Assembly: GCA_009996615.1 (NCBI GenBank)
Contig: JAACZU010000015.1
Span: 1-64,000 of the forward strand
DNA length: 64,000 nucleotides
Direction: 5' to 3'
From: Rhodanobacteraceae bacterium
GTDB lineage: Bacteria > Pseudomonadota > Gammaproteobacteria > Xanthomonadales > Rhodanobacteraceae
This document shows, piece after piece, positions 1-8,549 of this stretch (within the stretch, counting starts at the first letter, position 1; every line of letters begins with the position of its first letter). The notes beneath the pieces are model-generated. The model did no database searches. It was not told where the DNA came from and saw only the letters and a program-made list of their open reading frames with translations. Both the position numbers and the translations under genes were made by a program.

Positions 1-1245
1 GCCAGTTGCGCCAGTCTCCAAGGTTGGCGCAACTGGCGCGACTGTGGCGCGATTGTGGCCTGCAGGCGCATCGCAATATCGTGCCCAGTCATCCATCAGC
101 CGGCGCCGCCGCTCGAACAGGTCGCCGCGCTGATACGCAGCCTCGGCCTTGTCTTTCAACTGGTGCGCCAGCGCGTGCTCGATCACTTCGCGCGGGTGCG
201 CAGTAGTCTCGCCGGCCCAATCGCGGAAGCTCGACCGGAATCCGTGCGCCGTGATGCCCGGCCGCATCTCCTTCAACAGCTTCATTCCAGCCGCCGTCGT
301 GAGGGGCTGCCCCTTCACGCCGGGGAACACATGGTCGCCATCACGCGCAAAGCCTTTCAGAAGCTCCACGGCGCGCGCGGAGAGCGGGACGCGATGTTCC
401 TTGCCAGCCTTCATGCGCTCGCCGGGAATCGTCCACACAGCGCGTTCCGTGTCGATCTCGGCCCATTGCGCGCCAGCCGTCTCTCCCGGCCGCGTCGCGG
501 TCAGGATTTGCAGTTCCAGGCAGCGCGCGGCCAGGCCGTTGCGCTGCCGCAGTTCGGCCATGAAGGCGCCCATTTCGGCGTAGGCCAGCGCCTCACGATG
601 CTGGACGGCCCGCACCTTGCTCCGCTTCGGCAGCAGCTTGTCCAAGTGCCCTTTCCAGCGCGCGGGGTTCTCGCCAGTGCGGAGCTTGCGCGCCGTTGCC
701 CAGTCGAGCACGGCCTCGATCCGCTGGCGAACGCGCGTCATGGTCTCGGTCTTGTTCGCCCAATGTGGTTCGAGGCAGGCGAGCACGTGCACGGTATCGA
801 TCGCATCCACGGGCAGTGGATTGATCGGCGCCGCGTAGGTGGCAAGGGTCGCGCTCCACTGCCCCGCGTGCTTCTCATTGCGCCAGCCGGCGCGGTGCGC
901 GGCGATGTAGCGTTCAGCGCACTGCGCGAATGTCTGCCGCGTCGCTGCCTTAAGCCGTCGCGCCTCGTTCGCTGCCCGCGCGTCCGCGATGGGGTCGCCA
1001 CCTGCCCGCACCTGCTCGCGGCACGCCTTCGCCGACGCGCGTGCTTCCTCTAGCGAAACGTCCCACGCCGGGCCAAGCCCCTTGTCGCGGAGCTTGCCCG
1101 TCGTGCGATCGCGCCAGCGGAAAATCCAGGAACGATTGCCGTTCGGCTGGACGAACAGATACAGCCCGCCGCCATCGCCGTACCGGCCGGCCTTCGTGGT
1201 CTTTCGGACCATCGGTGCCGACAACTTGAATAGTTCCCGTGCCAT
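1..1245 (-). CDS. Tyrosine integrase (P4-like), 3' end beyond window
   Basis: Site-specific tyrosine recombinase that would integrate or excise a genomic island. It starts at an ATG at 1243-1245, and 415 codons stay open to the window edge without a stop, so the C-terminal tail is missing. The N-terminus has the arm-type DNA-binding domain of P4-like integrases (GRYGDGGGLYLFV near residues 21-33). In the catalytic domain I see ATRPGE with Arg252, HGFR with His334 and Arg337, and AAYQRGD with the nucleophile Tyr371, so the active site looks complete. The last visible residues come from short imperfect repeats. It is transcribed away from a tRNA-Ser 3'-end fragment at 1412-1429, which is probably its att site. 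Confidence 0.92.
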   Translation of the reverse strand, partial: MARELFKLSAPMVRKTTKAGRYGDGGGLYLFVQPNGNRSWIFRWRDRTTGKLRDKGLGPAWDVSLEEARASAKACREQVRAGGDPIADARAANEARRLKAATRQTFAQCAERYIAAHRAGWRNEKHAGQWSATLATYAAPINPLPVDAIDTVHVLACLEPHWANKTETMTRVRQRIEAVLDWATARKLRTGENPARWKGHLDKLLPKRSKVRAVQHREALAYAEMGAFMAELRQRNGLAARCLELQILTATRPGETAGAQWAEIDTERAVWTIPGERMKAGKEHRVPLSARAVELLKGFARDGDHVFPGVKGQPLTTAAGMKLLKEMRPGITAHGFRSSFRDWAGETTAHPREVIEHALAHQLKDKAEAAYQRGDLFERRRRLMDDWARYCDAPAGHNRATVAPVAPTLETGATG

Positions 1246-1411
1246 GTGTCCGCCAAACTTTTTTCCATACCTTGTTCCATACAGCATGCGCGCGCTTGGG
1301 TGAAACGTCAAGGGACGGCGCGGGACTGGAAAACGGACGGAAAGCTAGGCGTGGCGCGGCATGCGGGGCATCGCGCGGGACGCAATGGGATTTCTTGATA
1401 CGTGGAAAATG

Positions 1412-1429
1412 CGGACACCCTCTCCGCCA
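1412..1429 (+). other. tRNA-Ser 3'-end fragment, probable att site
   Basis: The bases read as the last part of a tRNA-Ser: T-stem 3' strand, acceptor 3' strand CCTCTCC, discriminator G and CCA. Nothing upstream forms the remaining tRNA body. A displaced tRNA 3' end beside an integrase gene is the usual mark of island integration. The fragment is followed directly by a terminator hairpin, as a real tRNA would be, so this is probably the chromosomal-side junction, with the island and the intact tRNA-Ser lying to the left outside the window. The exact core length is unknown because the partner site is not visible. Confidence 0.65.
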
Positions 1430-1470
1430 GAAACGAAAAACGCCCCCTCGTGGGGCGTTTTTCGTTTCTG
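1428..1470. terminator. Hairpin terminator after tRNA-Ser fragment
   Basis: A 19-bp perfect stem (arms about 1428-1446 and 1452-1470) has a short CTCGT-type loop and GC-rich centre. An A-rich run lies inside the 5' arm and a T-rich run inside the 3' arm. It can terminate in both directions and was probably the terminator of the tRNA-Ser gene before integration. Confidence 0.75.
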
Positions 1471-1585
1471 GGGGCCGGGGGTTGGGTGAACGAACCCACC
1501 CGGGTTGACTCAGGGCGTCCCGCCCTTCGCCCTCCGGGCCAGCGGCTTCGCCGCTGTTCGCTCCGGCATCCTGCCTCCGCAGTGA

Positions 1586-1758
1586 CGGATTCGTCCGGAA
1601 CGAATCCGGACAGCCGCAGGCTGGCCCCGCAGCGCGCAGCGCGGAGGGGGTGAGGCTCAGGATGAGCCGAACACAAATTTGTCCGGAACAAATTTGGACA
1701 GCCGCAGGCTGGCCCCGGAGCGCGCAGCGCGGAGGGGCGAGGCTCAGGGATGAGCCGA
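1586..1758. repeat. Two tandem ~86-bp repeats with covarying palindromes
   Basis: Two copies (about 1586-1670 and 1672-1758) share the block running from GGACAGCCGCAGGCTGG to GATGAGCCGA. Each begins with an inverted repeat around TCCGGA. The arms are GGATTCGT/ACGAATCC in the first copy and CAAATTTG/CAAATTTG in the second, so both arms changed together and pairing was kept. This lies in the gene-free stretch 1471-1854, where I see no coding region. Confidence 0.7.
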
Positions 1759-1854
1759 GCAATCCCACCCCCTACAAGCAGATGAGCGCTCCTGACGCGC
1801 AGAGCGCGCCTGGCAGCCGGTCGGCCAACCGCCCCGCTCTACTGCCATCGCGCC

Positions 1855-3771
1855 CTACAACGTCCGCGCCACCCGGAACCCGACGCGCGCGCTGCGCGTA
1901 TCCGCCGGCGCAGCAGTGCGATAGGCCGAGCGGACCTGGTCCGGATCGCTGCCCCACGAGCCGCCGCGGATCACGCGACGCTCGCAGCCGGGGTTGACCC
2001 AGGCCGAGCTGTCGCGCGGGGCGCGCACGTAGTTGTCGTGCCAGCAGTCCTGCACCCACTGCGAGACGTTGCCGTCCATGTCGTACAGGCCGAACGGGTT
2101 CGCCGGGAAGTTCTTGACCGGCGCCGGCCCCCAGTAGCCGTCGCTGTAGTGCGGGAACGCGACGCTCCAGCTGCGCTTGGTCGGCGAGCGGTCGCCGTCG
2201 CCGGTGAAGTTGCCGACGACCTTGCCCGGGTTGCCGTCGCCCCAAGGATAGCGCGTGGTCGAGCCGGCTCGCACGGCGTACTCGAACTCGGCCTCGGTCG
2301 GCAGGCGGTACTGCTTGCCGGTGCGCGCAGCCAGCCACGCCGCGTAGGCATTGGCATCGTTCCACGAGACGTTGATGACCGGCAGGTTGTCGTTCGCGCG
2401 GCCGCCGGCGTAGTCGTTGCGCCAGGTCATGCCGCGCCGCTCGGCGATGCGGCCGGTGCTTTCCTCATAGACCGCGCTGCCACCGAGTTTCTCGGCATCG
2501 CTGACGTAGTCGGTCGCGCCGACGAATTCGCGGAACTGGCCGACCGTGACATCGCTCTGGCCGAGCGCGAAGCCCACGTCGATGCGCACGCGGCGCTGCG
2601 GCTCCTCGTTGTCCTGGTGGCCGGCCTCGTCCGCCGGCGAACCCATCACGAACTCGCCGGTCGGGATCACCACCATCGGCGGCGCGCTGCCGGCGATGTC
2701 GAGGAAGCGGTCGCGGATGACCTGGCCCGGCGCGAAGCTGGCATACAGGCGCGCGTTGCGCAGGCGCTCGTTGAACGCATCCAGGCCGGCAAGGTCGGGG
2801 CTGATCGCCTGCGCCGACTTGGCCAGTTTCTCGGCCAGGTCCGCATCGCCCGAATCGAGCGCCGAGCGTGCCTGCGCGAGCACCGTCGCGGCCCGCTGGC
2901 TGCGGATGCCGTCCACGCGCAGGCGCGTTTCCAGCAGTTCCTGTGAGCCAGGGCGGATCGCCGACGCCTCGCCAAGCGTGCCGTCAGCGGCGGCGAACTC
3001 GTCGCGCGCGGCCTCGGCCAGCGCGCGATCGAGGTAACTGCGCTCGATCGTCGCCAGTCCGGCGTCGGCCAGGCGATTGCCCGGATCGAGCTTCATCACC
3101 GCGCGATAGGTCGCCAGCGCATTGGCGTTTGCAGGCTCGGTCAGCTGGCCGGCCTTGACCTGATCGGCCGCGCGCGCCAGCAGCGGCAGCACCTCGCGCA
3201 GCGTGCGCACGCGCGCGCGCACCTTCGCCAGTTCCTGCTCCGAATGCGGCAGCTCGGCATAGAGCGCAAGGAAGCGCTGCGCGGCGCCCTCGTCGCCGCG
3301 CTCGATCGCGGCGATGGTCCAGTCGCGCAACGCGCCACCTATGCGCTCCAGCCCGGCCTCGGCATCCTGGTTGTTCGGCGCGGCGACCAGCACCTCGCGG
3401 TACAGTGCGACCGCGTTCGCGCCCTTGGGCTCGAACAGCGCGCCCTCCTTCTCCGCCGCCGCCGCCTTGCGCAACAGCGCGGCCACTTCCTTGGTCGTCG
3501 GCACCGGTGGTCCCATGCGCACCGCATCGGCGAACGAGGTGCCCGACTCGGCCTGCGGCGCGGCCGACGGCGCTGGTGTGGTCGGCGGCTTCAACGCCGA
3601 CCAGGGCGCGGCCGGATAGCCGGGCACGCTCGTGGCGACCTGCGGCTCCGGCATCGGCTCGATGTGCAGCACGCCCGGGAAAAAGCGGTATACCAGCGCG
3701 AACGCGAGCAGCGCGAGGCCGGCGATGCCGCCCAGGGTGTGCTGCTTGCGCGTGAGTTCGGTACCGGGCAT
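1855..3771 (-). CDS. Membrane-anchored formylglycine-enzyme-like (SUMF1-fold) protein
   Basis: A 638-residue protein. One transmembrane helix at residues ~12-31 (GGIAGLALLAFALVYRFF) is followed by a long helical, TPR-like region of Ala/Leu-rich repeats (~100-340). A C-terminal SUMF1/FGE-sulfatase fold (~365-638) carries GEFVMGS, LPTEAEFEYA, YPWGD and GNVSQWVQD. The two cysteines of true formylglycine-generating enzymes are absent near the RGGSW block, so it is unlikely to make formylglycine and more likely binds ligands or proteins, as in many PvdO-like and signalling-associated members. The ATG at 3771 precedes the membrane helix. In-frame codons upstream overlap rnd on the other strand and were not used. 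It is divergent from rnd with a 76-bp gap. Confidence 0.82.
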   Translation of the reverse strand: MPGTELTRKQHTLGGIAGLALLAFALVYRFFPGVLHIEPMPEPQVATSVPGYPAAPWSALKPPTTPAPSAAPQAESGTSFADAVRMGPPVPTTKEVAALLRKAAAAEKEGALFEPKGANAVALYREVLVAAPNNQDAEAGLERIGGALRDWTIAAIERGDEGAAQRFLALYAELPHSEQELAKVRARVRTLREVLPLLARAADQVKAGQLTEPANANALATYRAVMKLDPGNRLADAGLATIERSYLDRALAEAARDEFAAADGTLGEASAIRPGSQELLETRLRVDGIRSQRAATVLAQARSALDSGDADLAEKLAKSAQAISPDLAGLDAFNERLRNARLYASFAPGQVIRDRFLDIAGSAPPMVVIPTGEFVMGSPADEAGHQDNEEPQRRVRIDVGFALGQSDVTVGQFREFVGATDYVSDAEKLGGSAVYEESTGRIAERRGMTWRNDYAGGRANDNLPVINVSWNDANAYAAWLAARTGKQYRLPTEAEFEYAVRAGSTTRYPWGDGNPGKVVGNFTGDGDRSPTKRSWSVAFPHYSDGYWGPAPVKNFPANPFGLYDMDGNVSQWVQDCWHDNYVRAPRDSSAWVNPGCERRVIRGGSWGSDPDQVRSAYRTAAPADTRSARVGFRVARTL

Positions 3772-3847
3772 CGTGCGATTATGGGTGCTCGCCGCGGCTT
3801 GTTGAAGCCGCCGCACCCGTCCTCTTGCCGATCGTAAGGAAATTCCC

Positions 3848-4930
3848 TTGGCCGACTGGATCGCGCGCAACGATGCGCTGCACCGCCTGCTCGATGCCGC
3901 CCCCGCGGCGATCGGGCTCGATACCGAATTCATGCGCACCGACACGTTCCATCCGCGCCTCGCACTGGTGCAGGTCGAACTCGATGCGCGCATCGCCTTG
4001 ATCGACCCGACCGCCGAGGTCGACCCGCAGCCGCTCGCCGCGCTGCTCGCCGACCCGGCGCGCACCTGCGTCATGCACAGCGCCAGCGAGGACCTCGAAG
4101 CGCTGGCGACCTGGTCGTGCACGCTGGCGCGCCTGTTCGACACGCAGATCGCCGCCGCGTTCGCCGGCCTCGGCGCGGGCCTGGGCTACCAGAAGCTCGT
4201 GCGCGAGCTGCTCGGCATCGAGCTGGAGAAGGCGGAAACGCGCTCGGACTGGTTGCGCCGCCCGCTCAGCGAGCAGCAGCTCGAATACGCCGCGCTCGAT
4301 GTCGCGCACCTGCTGCCGCTGCAGGCCGAACTCGCGGCGCGCGTCGAACAGCGCGGCTACGGCGCGTGGCTGGCCGAGGACTGCGCCAGCCTGCTCGAAC
4401 GCGCGCGCCGGCGCGAGCCCGATCCGGAGCCGCAGCTGGGCCTGCGCGGCGCCGCCGACTGGCCGCGCGAGCGCCAGGCACTGCTGCGCCGCGTGCTGCG
4501 CTGGCGCGACGCGACCGCGCGCGCGATCGACCGCCCGCGCTCGTGGCTGCTCGACGACGCGCACGCGCTCGACCTGTGCGCGCGCCCGCCGCAGACCGCC
4601 GCCGAACTGGCCGAGCGCACGCGCGGCCAGCGTGCACTGCGCAGCGCGCAACGCGACGACCTGCTCGCCGTGCTGAACGAGCCGCTGGCGGCGGACGAGT
4701 TCGAGTTCCCGCCGATCCCGCGCGCGCCCGACGCGCGCGAGAAGAAGATCATCGCCGCGATGAAGGAGGTCGTCACCGCGCGTGCCGCCGAACTCGGCCT
4801 GCCCGAAGGCCTGCTCTGCGCACGCCGCCACCTCGAGAGCCTGCTCGCCACCGCGCGCTGGCCGGCCGCACTGGACGGCTGGCGCCGCGCGGTGCTGCAC
4901 GACAGCCTGGTGCGGCTGCTGCCGAACTGA
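3848..4930 (+). CDS. rnd: Ribonuclease D
   Basis: A 3'-5' exoribonuclease that trims tRNA precursors, 360 residues. The DEDDy exonuclease motifs are complete: Asp25 and Glu27 in GLDTEF, Asp82 in SASEDLEAL, and Tyr147/Asp151 in YAALDVAHL. An HRDC-type domain follows (~200-290), and the length is normal for RNase D. The start is TTG at 3848, chosen because AAGGA lies just upstream and the N-terminus MADWIxR matches the family. The next in-frame Met (residue 29) would delete the first catalytic Asp. A tRNA gene lies 120 bp downstream, which is probably coincidental. Confidence 0.95.
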   Translation: MADWIARNDALHRLLDAAPAAIGLDTEFMRTDTFHPRLALVQVELDARIALIDPTAEVDPQPLAALLADPARTCVMHSASEDLEALATWSCTLARLFDTQIAAAFAGLGAGLGYQKLVRELLGIELEKAETRSDWLRRPLSEQQLEYAALDVAHLLPLQAELAARVEQRGYGAWLAEDCASLLERARRREPDPEPQLGLRGAADWPRERQALLRRVLRWRDATARAIDRPRSWLLDDAHALDLCARPPQTAAELAERTRGQRALRSAQRDDLLAVLNEPLAADEFEFPPIPRAPDAREKKIIAAMKEVVTARAAELGLPEGLLCARRHLESLLATARWPAALDGWRRAVLHDSLVRLLPN

Positions 4931-4984
4931 GCCGCGCGATCGGCGGCCCGCGCGACCGCGCGCGAACAATTTCGCGCGGAGGGC

Positions 4985-5013
4985 TTGGCGATCGGCGAAA
5001 CGCGCGTTATGAT
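4985..5013 (+). promoter_or_regulatory. Sigma-70 promoter of tRNA-Ala
   Basis: TTGGCG at 4985-4990 and TATGAT at 5008-5013 are separated by exactly 17 bases. A GC-rich discriminator follows (TCGCGCCC region), typical of stringently controlled stable-RNA promoters. The mature tRNA starts 37 bases after the -10 box. Confidence 0.75.
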
Positions 5014-5050
5014 TCGCGCCCTTTCGCGGTGACGCCATCGCGAAACGTGT

Positions 5051-5126
<76 letters not shown>

Positions 5127-5138
5127 CTTCCTTCCAGA

Positions 5139-5174
5139 CGAAAAAGCCCTTGCTCAAGCAAGGGCTTTTTTCGT
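5139..5174. terminator. Rho-independent terminator of tRNA-Ala
   Basis: A 13-bp perfect stem (5141-5153 with 5158-5170) has a TCAA loop and ends in a run of T. The 5' arm starts with a run of A, so it can also work on the other strand. Confidence 0.9.
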
Positions 5175-5252
5175 TTCCGGCGTTAGGAAAAACGGCTCCC
5201 TGCAGCCGAACGCTGGTCATCCATCGTTGTGTGGGGTTCTCGAAGCGGATGG

Positions 5253-5272
5253 ATGCCCGCGTTCGCGGGCAT
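5253..5272. repeat. REP-like palindrome
   Basis: A perfect 9-bp palindrome with a TT centre (ATGCCCGCG/CGCGGGCAT) lies between the tRNA terminator and the end of rpoS. It matches the general form of intergenic palindromes common in Xanthomonas relatives. The rest of the gap 5175-5337 shows nothing coding. Confidence 0.5.
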
Positions 5273-5337
5273 GACGCCCCGGCGACTTGGGTTCGGTCCA
5301 GCATGCCGCGGCCGCGCCGGCCGCCAGCCAGGTCGTC

Positions 5338-6234
5338 TCAAGCGTCGCCGTCGTCGCGCGCTTCCTGCGCCAGCGCGCGCAGGCGGCGCAGGGCGTCCTC
5401 GTGGATCTGGCGCACGCGTTCGCGCGAGATGCCGAGGTCGCGGCCGATGTCGGCGAGCGACTGCTGCGGACGGCCGTCGAGGCCGAAATGGCATTGCATC
5501 ACCAGGCGCTGGCGCTCGTTCAGCGCGGCCAGCCAGGCGCCGAGGCGCTCGCTGCTGATCGCCTGCGCGGACGGGCTGCCGTCATCGCCTTCCTGGATGT
5601 GGCCGATCAGCGCGCGCTCGCCCGATGCGGCGGCGGCGTCGAGCGAGTCGATGCGCTCGCTGACGCGGAAAAGCTCGGCCACTTCGGCCACGCTCTTGTG
5701 CACGGCGGCGGCGATCTCGTCGAGCCCCGGCGGCGCGCCGAGGCGCGCGGCCAGTTCGCGTTCGGCGCGCAGCACGTGCGCCAGCTCGCGCAGCACATGC
5801 ACCGGCAGGCGCACGGTGCGGCCCTGCTGCATGACCGCGTGCTGCACCGCCTCGCGGATCCACCACACCGCATAGGTCGAAAAGCGCAGCCGGCGCGCCG
5901 GATCGAACTTCTCGACCGCGCGGATCAGGCCGAGGTTGCCCTCGGCGATCAGGTCCATCAGCGGCACGCCGCGGCCGACGTAGCCGCGCGCGACGCTGAC
6001 CACCAGGCGCAGGTTGGCCTCGATCATGCGCCGGCGCGCCTCGCCGTCGCCGGCGTGCACGCGCTCGGCCAGCGCCCACTCCTCCTGCGCGCCGAGCAGC
6101 GCGGCCATGCCGATCTCGCTGAGGTAGGCGCTGGCCGAGCTGCGCGCTTCCTCGTCGTGCGGCTCGATCGCGTCGACCAGGTCGAGGATGTCGTCGGGCG
6201 CGGCGCCCGCGTCGCCGGGGTGGGAGGCGTTCAC
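5338..6234 (-). CDS. rpoS: RNA polymerase sigma factor RpoS
   Basis: Stationary-phase/general-stress sigma factor, 298 residues, a little shorter than the E. coli protein at the N-terminus. Region 1.2 (SAYLSEIG) is followed by region 2 ([46 protein letters not shown]), region 3, and region 4 with the helix-turn-helix [16 protein letters not shown]. It is the last gene of surE-pcm-yqaA-nlpD-rpoS. The 49-bp gap to nlpD leaves little room for a promoter, so, as in other gammaproteobacteria, its own promoter may lie inside nlpD (inference from known systems). Confidence 0.95.
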   Translation of the reverse strand: MNASHPGDAGAAPDDILDLVDAIEPHDEEARSSASAYLSEIGMAALLGAQEEWALAERVHAGDGEARRRMIEANLRLVVSVARGYVGRGVPLMDLIAEGNLGLIRAVEKFDPARRLRFSTYAVWWIREAVQHAVMQQGRTVRLPVHVLRELAHVLRAERELAARLGAPPGLDEIAAAVHKSVAEVAELFRVSERIDSLDAAAASGERALIGHIQEGDDGSPSAQAISSERLGAWLAALNERQRLVMQCHFGLDGRPQQSLADIGRDLGISRERVRQIHEDALRRLRALAQEARDDGDA

Positions 6235-6283
6235 GGCGACAGCTTAGCGCCGCGGCGGGCGATGCAGGAGGGCCGCACGGCGA

Positions 6284-7219
6284 TCAGCGGCGCGGCAGGT
6301 AGTCGAGCGGGTTGGCCGGCTTGCCGTTGCGGCGGATCTCGAAGTGCAACGAGTCGCGGCTGGCGCTGCTCGCGCCCATCTCGGCGATGACCTGGCCGGC
6401 GCTGACGCGGTCGCCTTCCTTGACCAGGCGCTTGCGGTTGTGGCCGTAGGCCGACAGCAGGCTCGCGTTGTGCTTGACGATGATCAGCTCGCCGTAGCCG
6501 ATCAGGCCATTGCCGCTGTAGACGACGCTGCCGTCGGCGGCGGCGCGCACCGGGTCGCCGGCCTTGCCGGCGATGTCGATGCCCTGCCGCGTCTGGTCGC
6601 CGGCGACGTAGCCGGTGACGACGACGCCATCGGCCGGCCAGCGCCAGGCGACGTCGCCGGCGGCGACCGCTGCCGGCGACGCGGCCGGCGGCGGTGTCGG
6701 CGGCTTCGGGGCGACCGTCGGCGCGGGTGCGGGCGCGCTCGCCGCGGGGGTGGCGGCCGCCACCGTCGACGGGCTCGCGGAAGCGTCCGGCGGCGGAGCG
6801 GGCGGCGTCGCCTCGACCGGCTCGAACACCGGCGCTTTCGGCGCACCGGCCGCGGCCAGCGGCTTCGCCGTGCCAGCCGCCGCCCCCGCGCGCGCCGGCG
6901 CGCTCGCCGCCGCGCTGGCGCGCGCCGGCCCCAGGCGCAGTTCCTGGCCGACGTAGATCGTGTACGGCGGGCCGATGCCGTTCCAGCTCGCCAGGTCGCG
7001 GTAGTCCAGGCCATTGCGGAACGCGATGCTGTAGAGCGTGTCGCCGCGCTGCACGCGGTGGCTACCGCCCGCCGGCACGGACCGCGCCGTCGGCGCCGGC
7101 GCACGCGCCGGTGCGCCGAGATCGCGCTCCTCGACCGGCGCAGGCCCGGTCGAGGCACACGACGCGAGCAGCATCGTCGCCCCGACCAGGCTGGCGCGGA
7201 TCAGTGAATATCGTTCCAT
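6284..7219 (-). CDS. nlpD: Lipoprotein NlpD, LysM and LytM domains
   Basis: Envelope lipoprotein that activates cell-division amidases. A signal peptide with lipobox LLASC puts the lipidated Cys at residue 21. LysM peptidoglycan-binding domain at ~53-97, Ala/Pro-rich linker at ~98-189, LytM/M23 fold at ~192-308. The zinc-site residues are degenerate: the first His of HxGxD is Arg211 (RQGID) and the HxH position reads Ser290-Leu-His. This is what non-catalytic activators of the NlpD/EnvC type show. The gene starts 9 bases after yqaA stops and lies just upstream of rpoS, the classic arrangement. Confidence 0.95.
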   Translation of the reverse strand: MERYSLIRASLVGATMLLASCASTGPAPVEERDLGAPARAPAPTARSVPAGGSHRVQRGDTLYSIAFRNGLDYRDLASWNGIGPPYTIYVGQELRLGPARASAAASAPARAGAAAGTAKPLAAAGAPKAPVFEPVEATPPAPPPDASASPSTVAAATPAASAPAPAPTVAPKPPTPPPAASPAAVAAGDVAWRWPADGVVVTGYVAGDQTRQGIDIAGKAGDPVRAAADGSVVYSGNGLIGYGELIIVKHNASLLSAYGHNRKRLVKEGDRVSAGQVIAEMGASSASRDSLHFEIRRNGKPANPLDYLPRR

Positions 7220-7228
7220 GCCAATAGC

Positions 7229-7834
7229 TTAATGGATAATCTTGAAGTAAATGATGGCCAGGACGACCAGCGCGATCACGGCCCAGCCGATCCACTCGAT
7301 CCAGCGGTGCAGCGCCTTCTCGGCGCGCTCGCCGCCGAGCCGGATCAGCCCGGCGAGCAGGTACACGCGCTTGCCGCGGCCGATGAACATGGCGGCTATG
7401 AAGGCCAGCATCGGCACGCCGACGATGCCCGACGCCCAGGTGAAGATCTTCAACGGCACCGGCATGAAGCCGGCGATGACCAGCGCCCAGAACGCGTTCC
7501 ACGGATGCTGCGCGACGTCCTGCTCGAGCTGCGTGACGAGGTCGTGGATGCGCGGCAGCCAGCCGATGTCGGCCAGCAGCGGCGTCAGCGCATGGAACGC
7601 ATGCGCGCCGAGCTCGTAGCCGACCAGCGCGCCGAGCAGCGAGCAGACCAGGCTGATCGTCGCGTAGCGCGCCCAGCGCTCGGGCCGCGCCAGCGCCATC
7701 GGCGCCAGCATGATCTCCGGCGCGACCGGGAAGATGATCGCCTCGACGAAGCTCAGCCCGGCCAGGTACCACTCGGCGTGCGGGTGCGCGGCCCAGCGCA
7801 GGGCGCGGACGTAGAGGGGGCGGAACAGCTTCAT
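7229..7834 (-). CDS. yqaA: YqaA-type DedA/SNARE-associated membrane protein
   Basis: A 201-residue inner-membrane protein of the YqaA branch of the DedA-like family (lipid-transport or membrane-homeostasis relatives; the molecular role of YqaA itself is not settled). Hydrophobic segments include EAIIFPVAPEIMLAPMAL, SLVCSLLGALVGYELG, ALVIAGFMPVPLKIFTW and a final IALVVLAIIYFKII. The ATG at 7834 precedes the amphipathic LFRPLYVRALRW stretch. It sits between pcm (37 bp) and nlpD (9 bp), so it is probably co-transcribed with them. Confidence 0.88.
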   Translation of the reverse strand: MKLFRPLYVRALRWAAHPHAEWYLAGLSFVEAIIFPVAPEIMLAPMALARPERWARYATISLVCSLLGALVGYELGAHAFHALTPLLADIGWLPRIHDLVTQLEQDVAQHPWNAFWALVIAGFMPVPLKIFTWASGIVGVPMLAFIAAMFIGRGKRVYLLAGLIRLGGERAEKALHRWIEWIGWAVIALVVLAIIYFKIIH

Positions 7835-7871
7835 CGCGCGGACTCCGTGCGTGCGTGGCCGTGCGATGTGC

Positions 7872-8549
7872 TCATCCGGTGCCTCCCAGCAAGGGTACGA
7901 AACTGACCGCGCCAAGCGATTCGGAAACCCAGCCCTGCTCGCCGGCGCGCACGCGCAGCAGGGTCTGCCGGCCCGGCGGGCCGACCGGCGCGACCAGGCA
8001 GCCGTCCGGCGCGAGCTGGTCGAGCAGCGCCGTCTCGAGTCCGGCGCCGGCCGCGGTGACGATGATCGCGTCGAACGGCGCCTCGTCCGGCCAGCCCAGG
8101 CGCCCGTCGTCGTGGCGCGAACGGATGTTGTCGAGGCCGAGCTTGCGGAAGCGCCGCCGCGCATTGCGCAGCAGCTCCTCGATGCGCTCGACCGTGTAGA
8201 CCTGCTCGACCAGCTGCGCGAGCACCGCGCACTGGTAGCCCGAGCCGGTGCCGACCTCGAGCACGCGGCGCGGCAGCTTCGGCTCGATCAGCGCCTCGGT
8301 CATGCGCGCGACCACGTACGGCTGCGAGATCGTCTGGCCCTGCCCGATCGGCAGCGCGGTGTCCTCGTAGGCGCGCGAAGCCAGCGCCTCGTCGATGAAC
8401 AGGTGCCGCGGCAGCGCGCGCATCACGTCGAGCACGCGGCGGTCGCGGATGCCCTCGGCGGCGAGGCGCTCGACCAGGCGGTCGCGCGCGCGCTGAGAGG
8501 TCATGCCGAGTCCGCGCGCGGCCGGATCGCGGTGCGAGAACGCACTCAT
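7872..8549 (-). CDS. pcm: Protein-L-isoaspartate O-methyltransferase
   Basis: Repairs isoaspartyl damage in aged proteins using S-adenosylmethionine, 225 residues. The SAM-binding motif [11 protein letters not shown] is at ~96-106, after the family's [15 protein letters not shown] stretch; a later DAIIVTAA block is also typical. The ATG overlaps the surE stop codon in an ATGA, which supports this start and translational coupling. surE-pcm pairs are conserved across gammaproteobacteria. Confidence 0.95.
   Translation of the reverse strand: MSAFSHRDPAARGLGMTSQRARDRLVERLAAEGIRDRRVLDVMRALPRHLFIDEALASRAYEDTALPIGQGQTISQPYVVARMTEALIEPKLPRRVLEVGTGSGYQCAVLAQLVEQVYTVERIEELLRNARRRFRKLGLDNIRSRHDDGRLGWPDEAPFDAIIVTAAGAGLETALLDQLAPDGCLVAPVGPPGRQTLLRVRAGEQGWVSESLGAVSFVPLLGGTG

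Noticed and set aside
1320-1429. A complete tRNA-Ser gene
   Set aside because: Only the 3' acceptor and part of the T-arm are present; no D-arm, anticodon stem or variable arm can be folded upstream.
1855-3771. True formylglycine-generating enzyme for sulfatases
   Set aside because: The essential cysteine pair is missing and no sulfatase gene is nearby.
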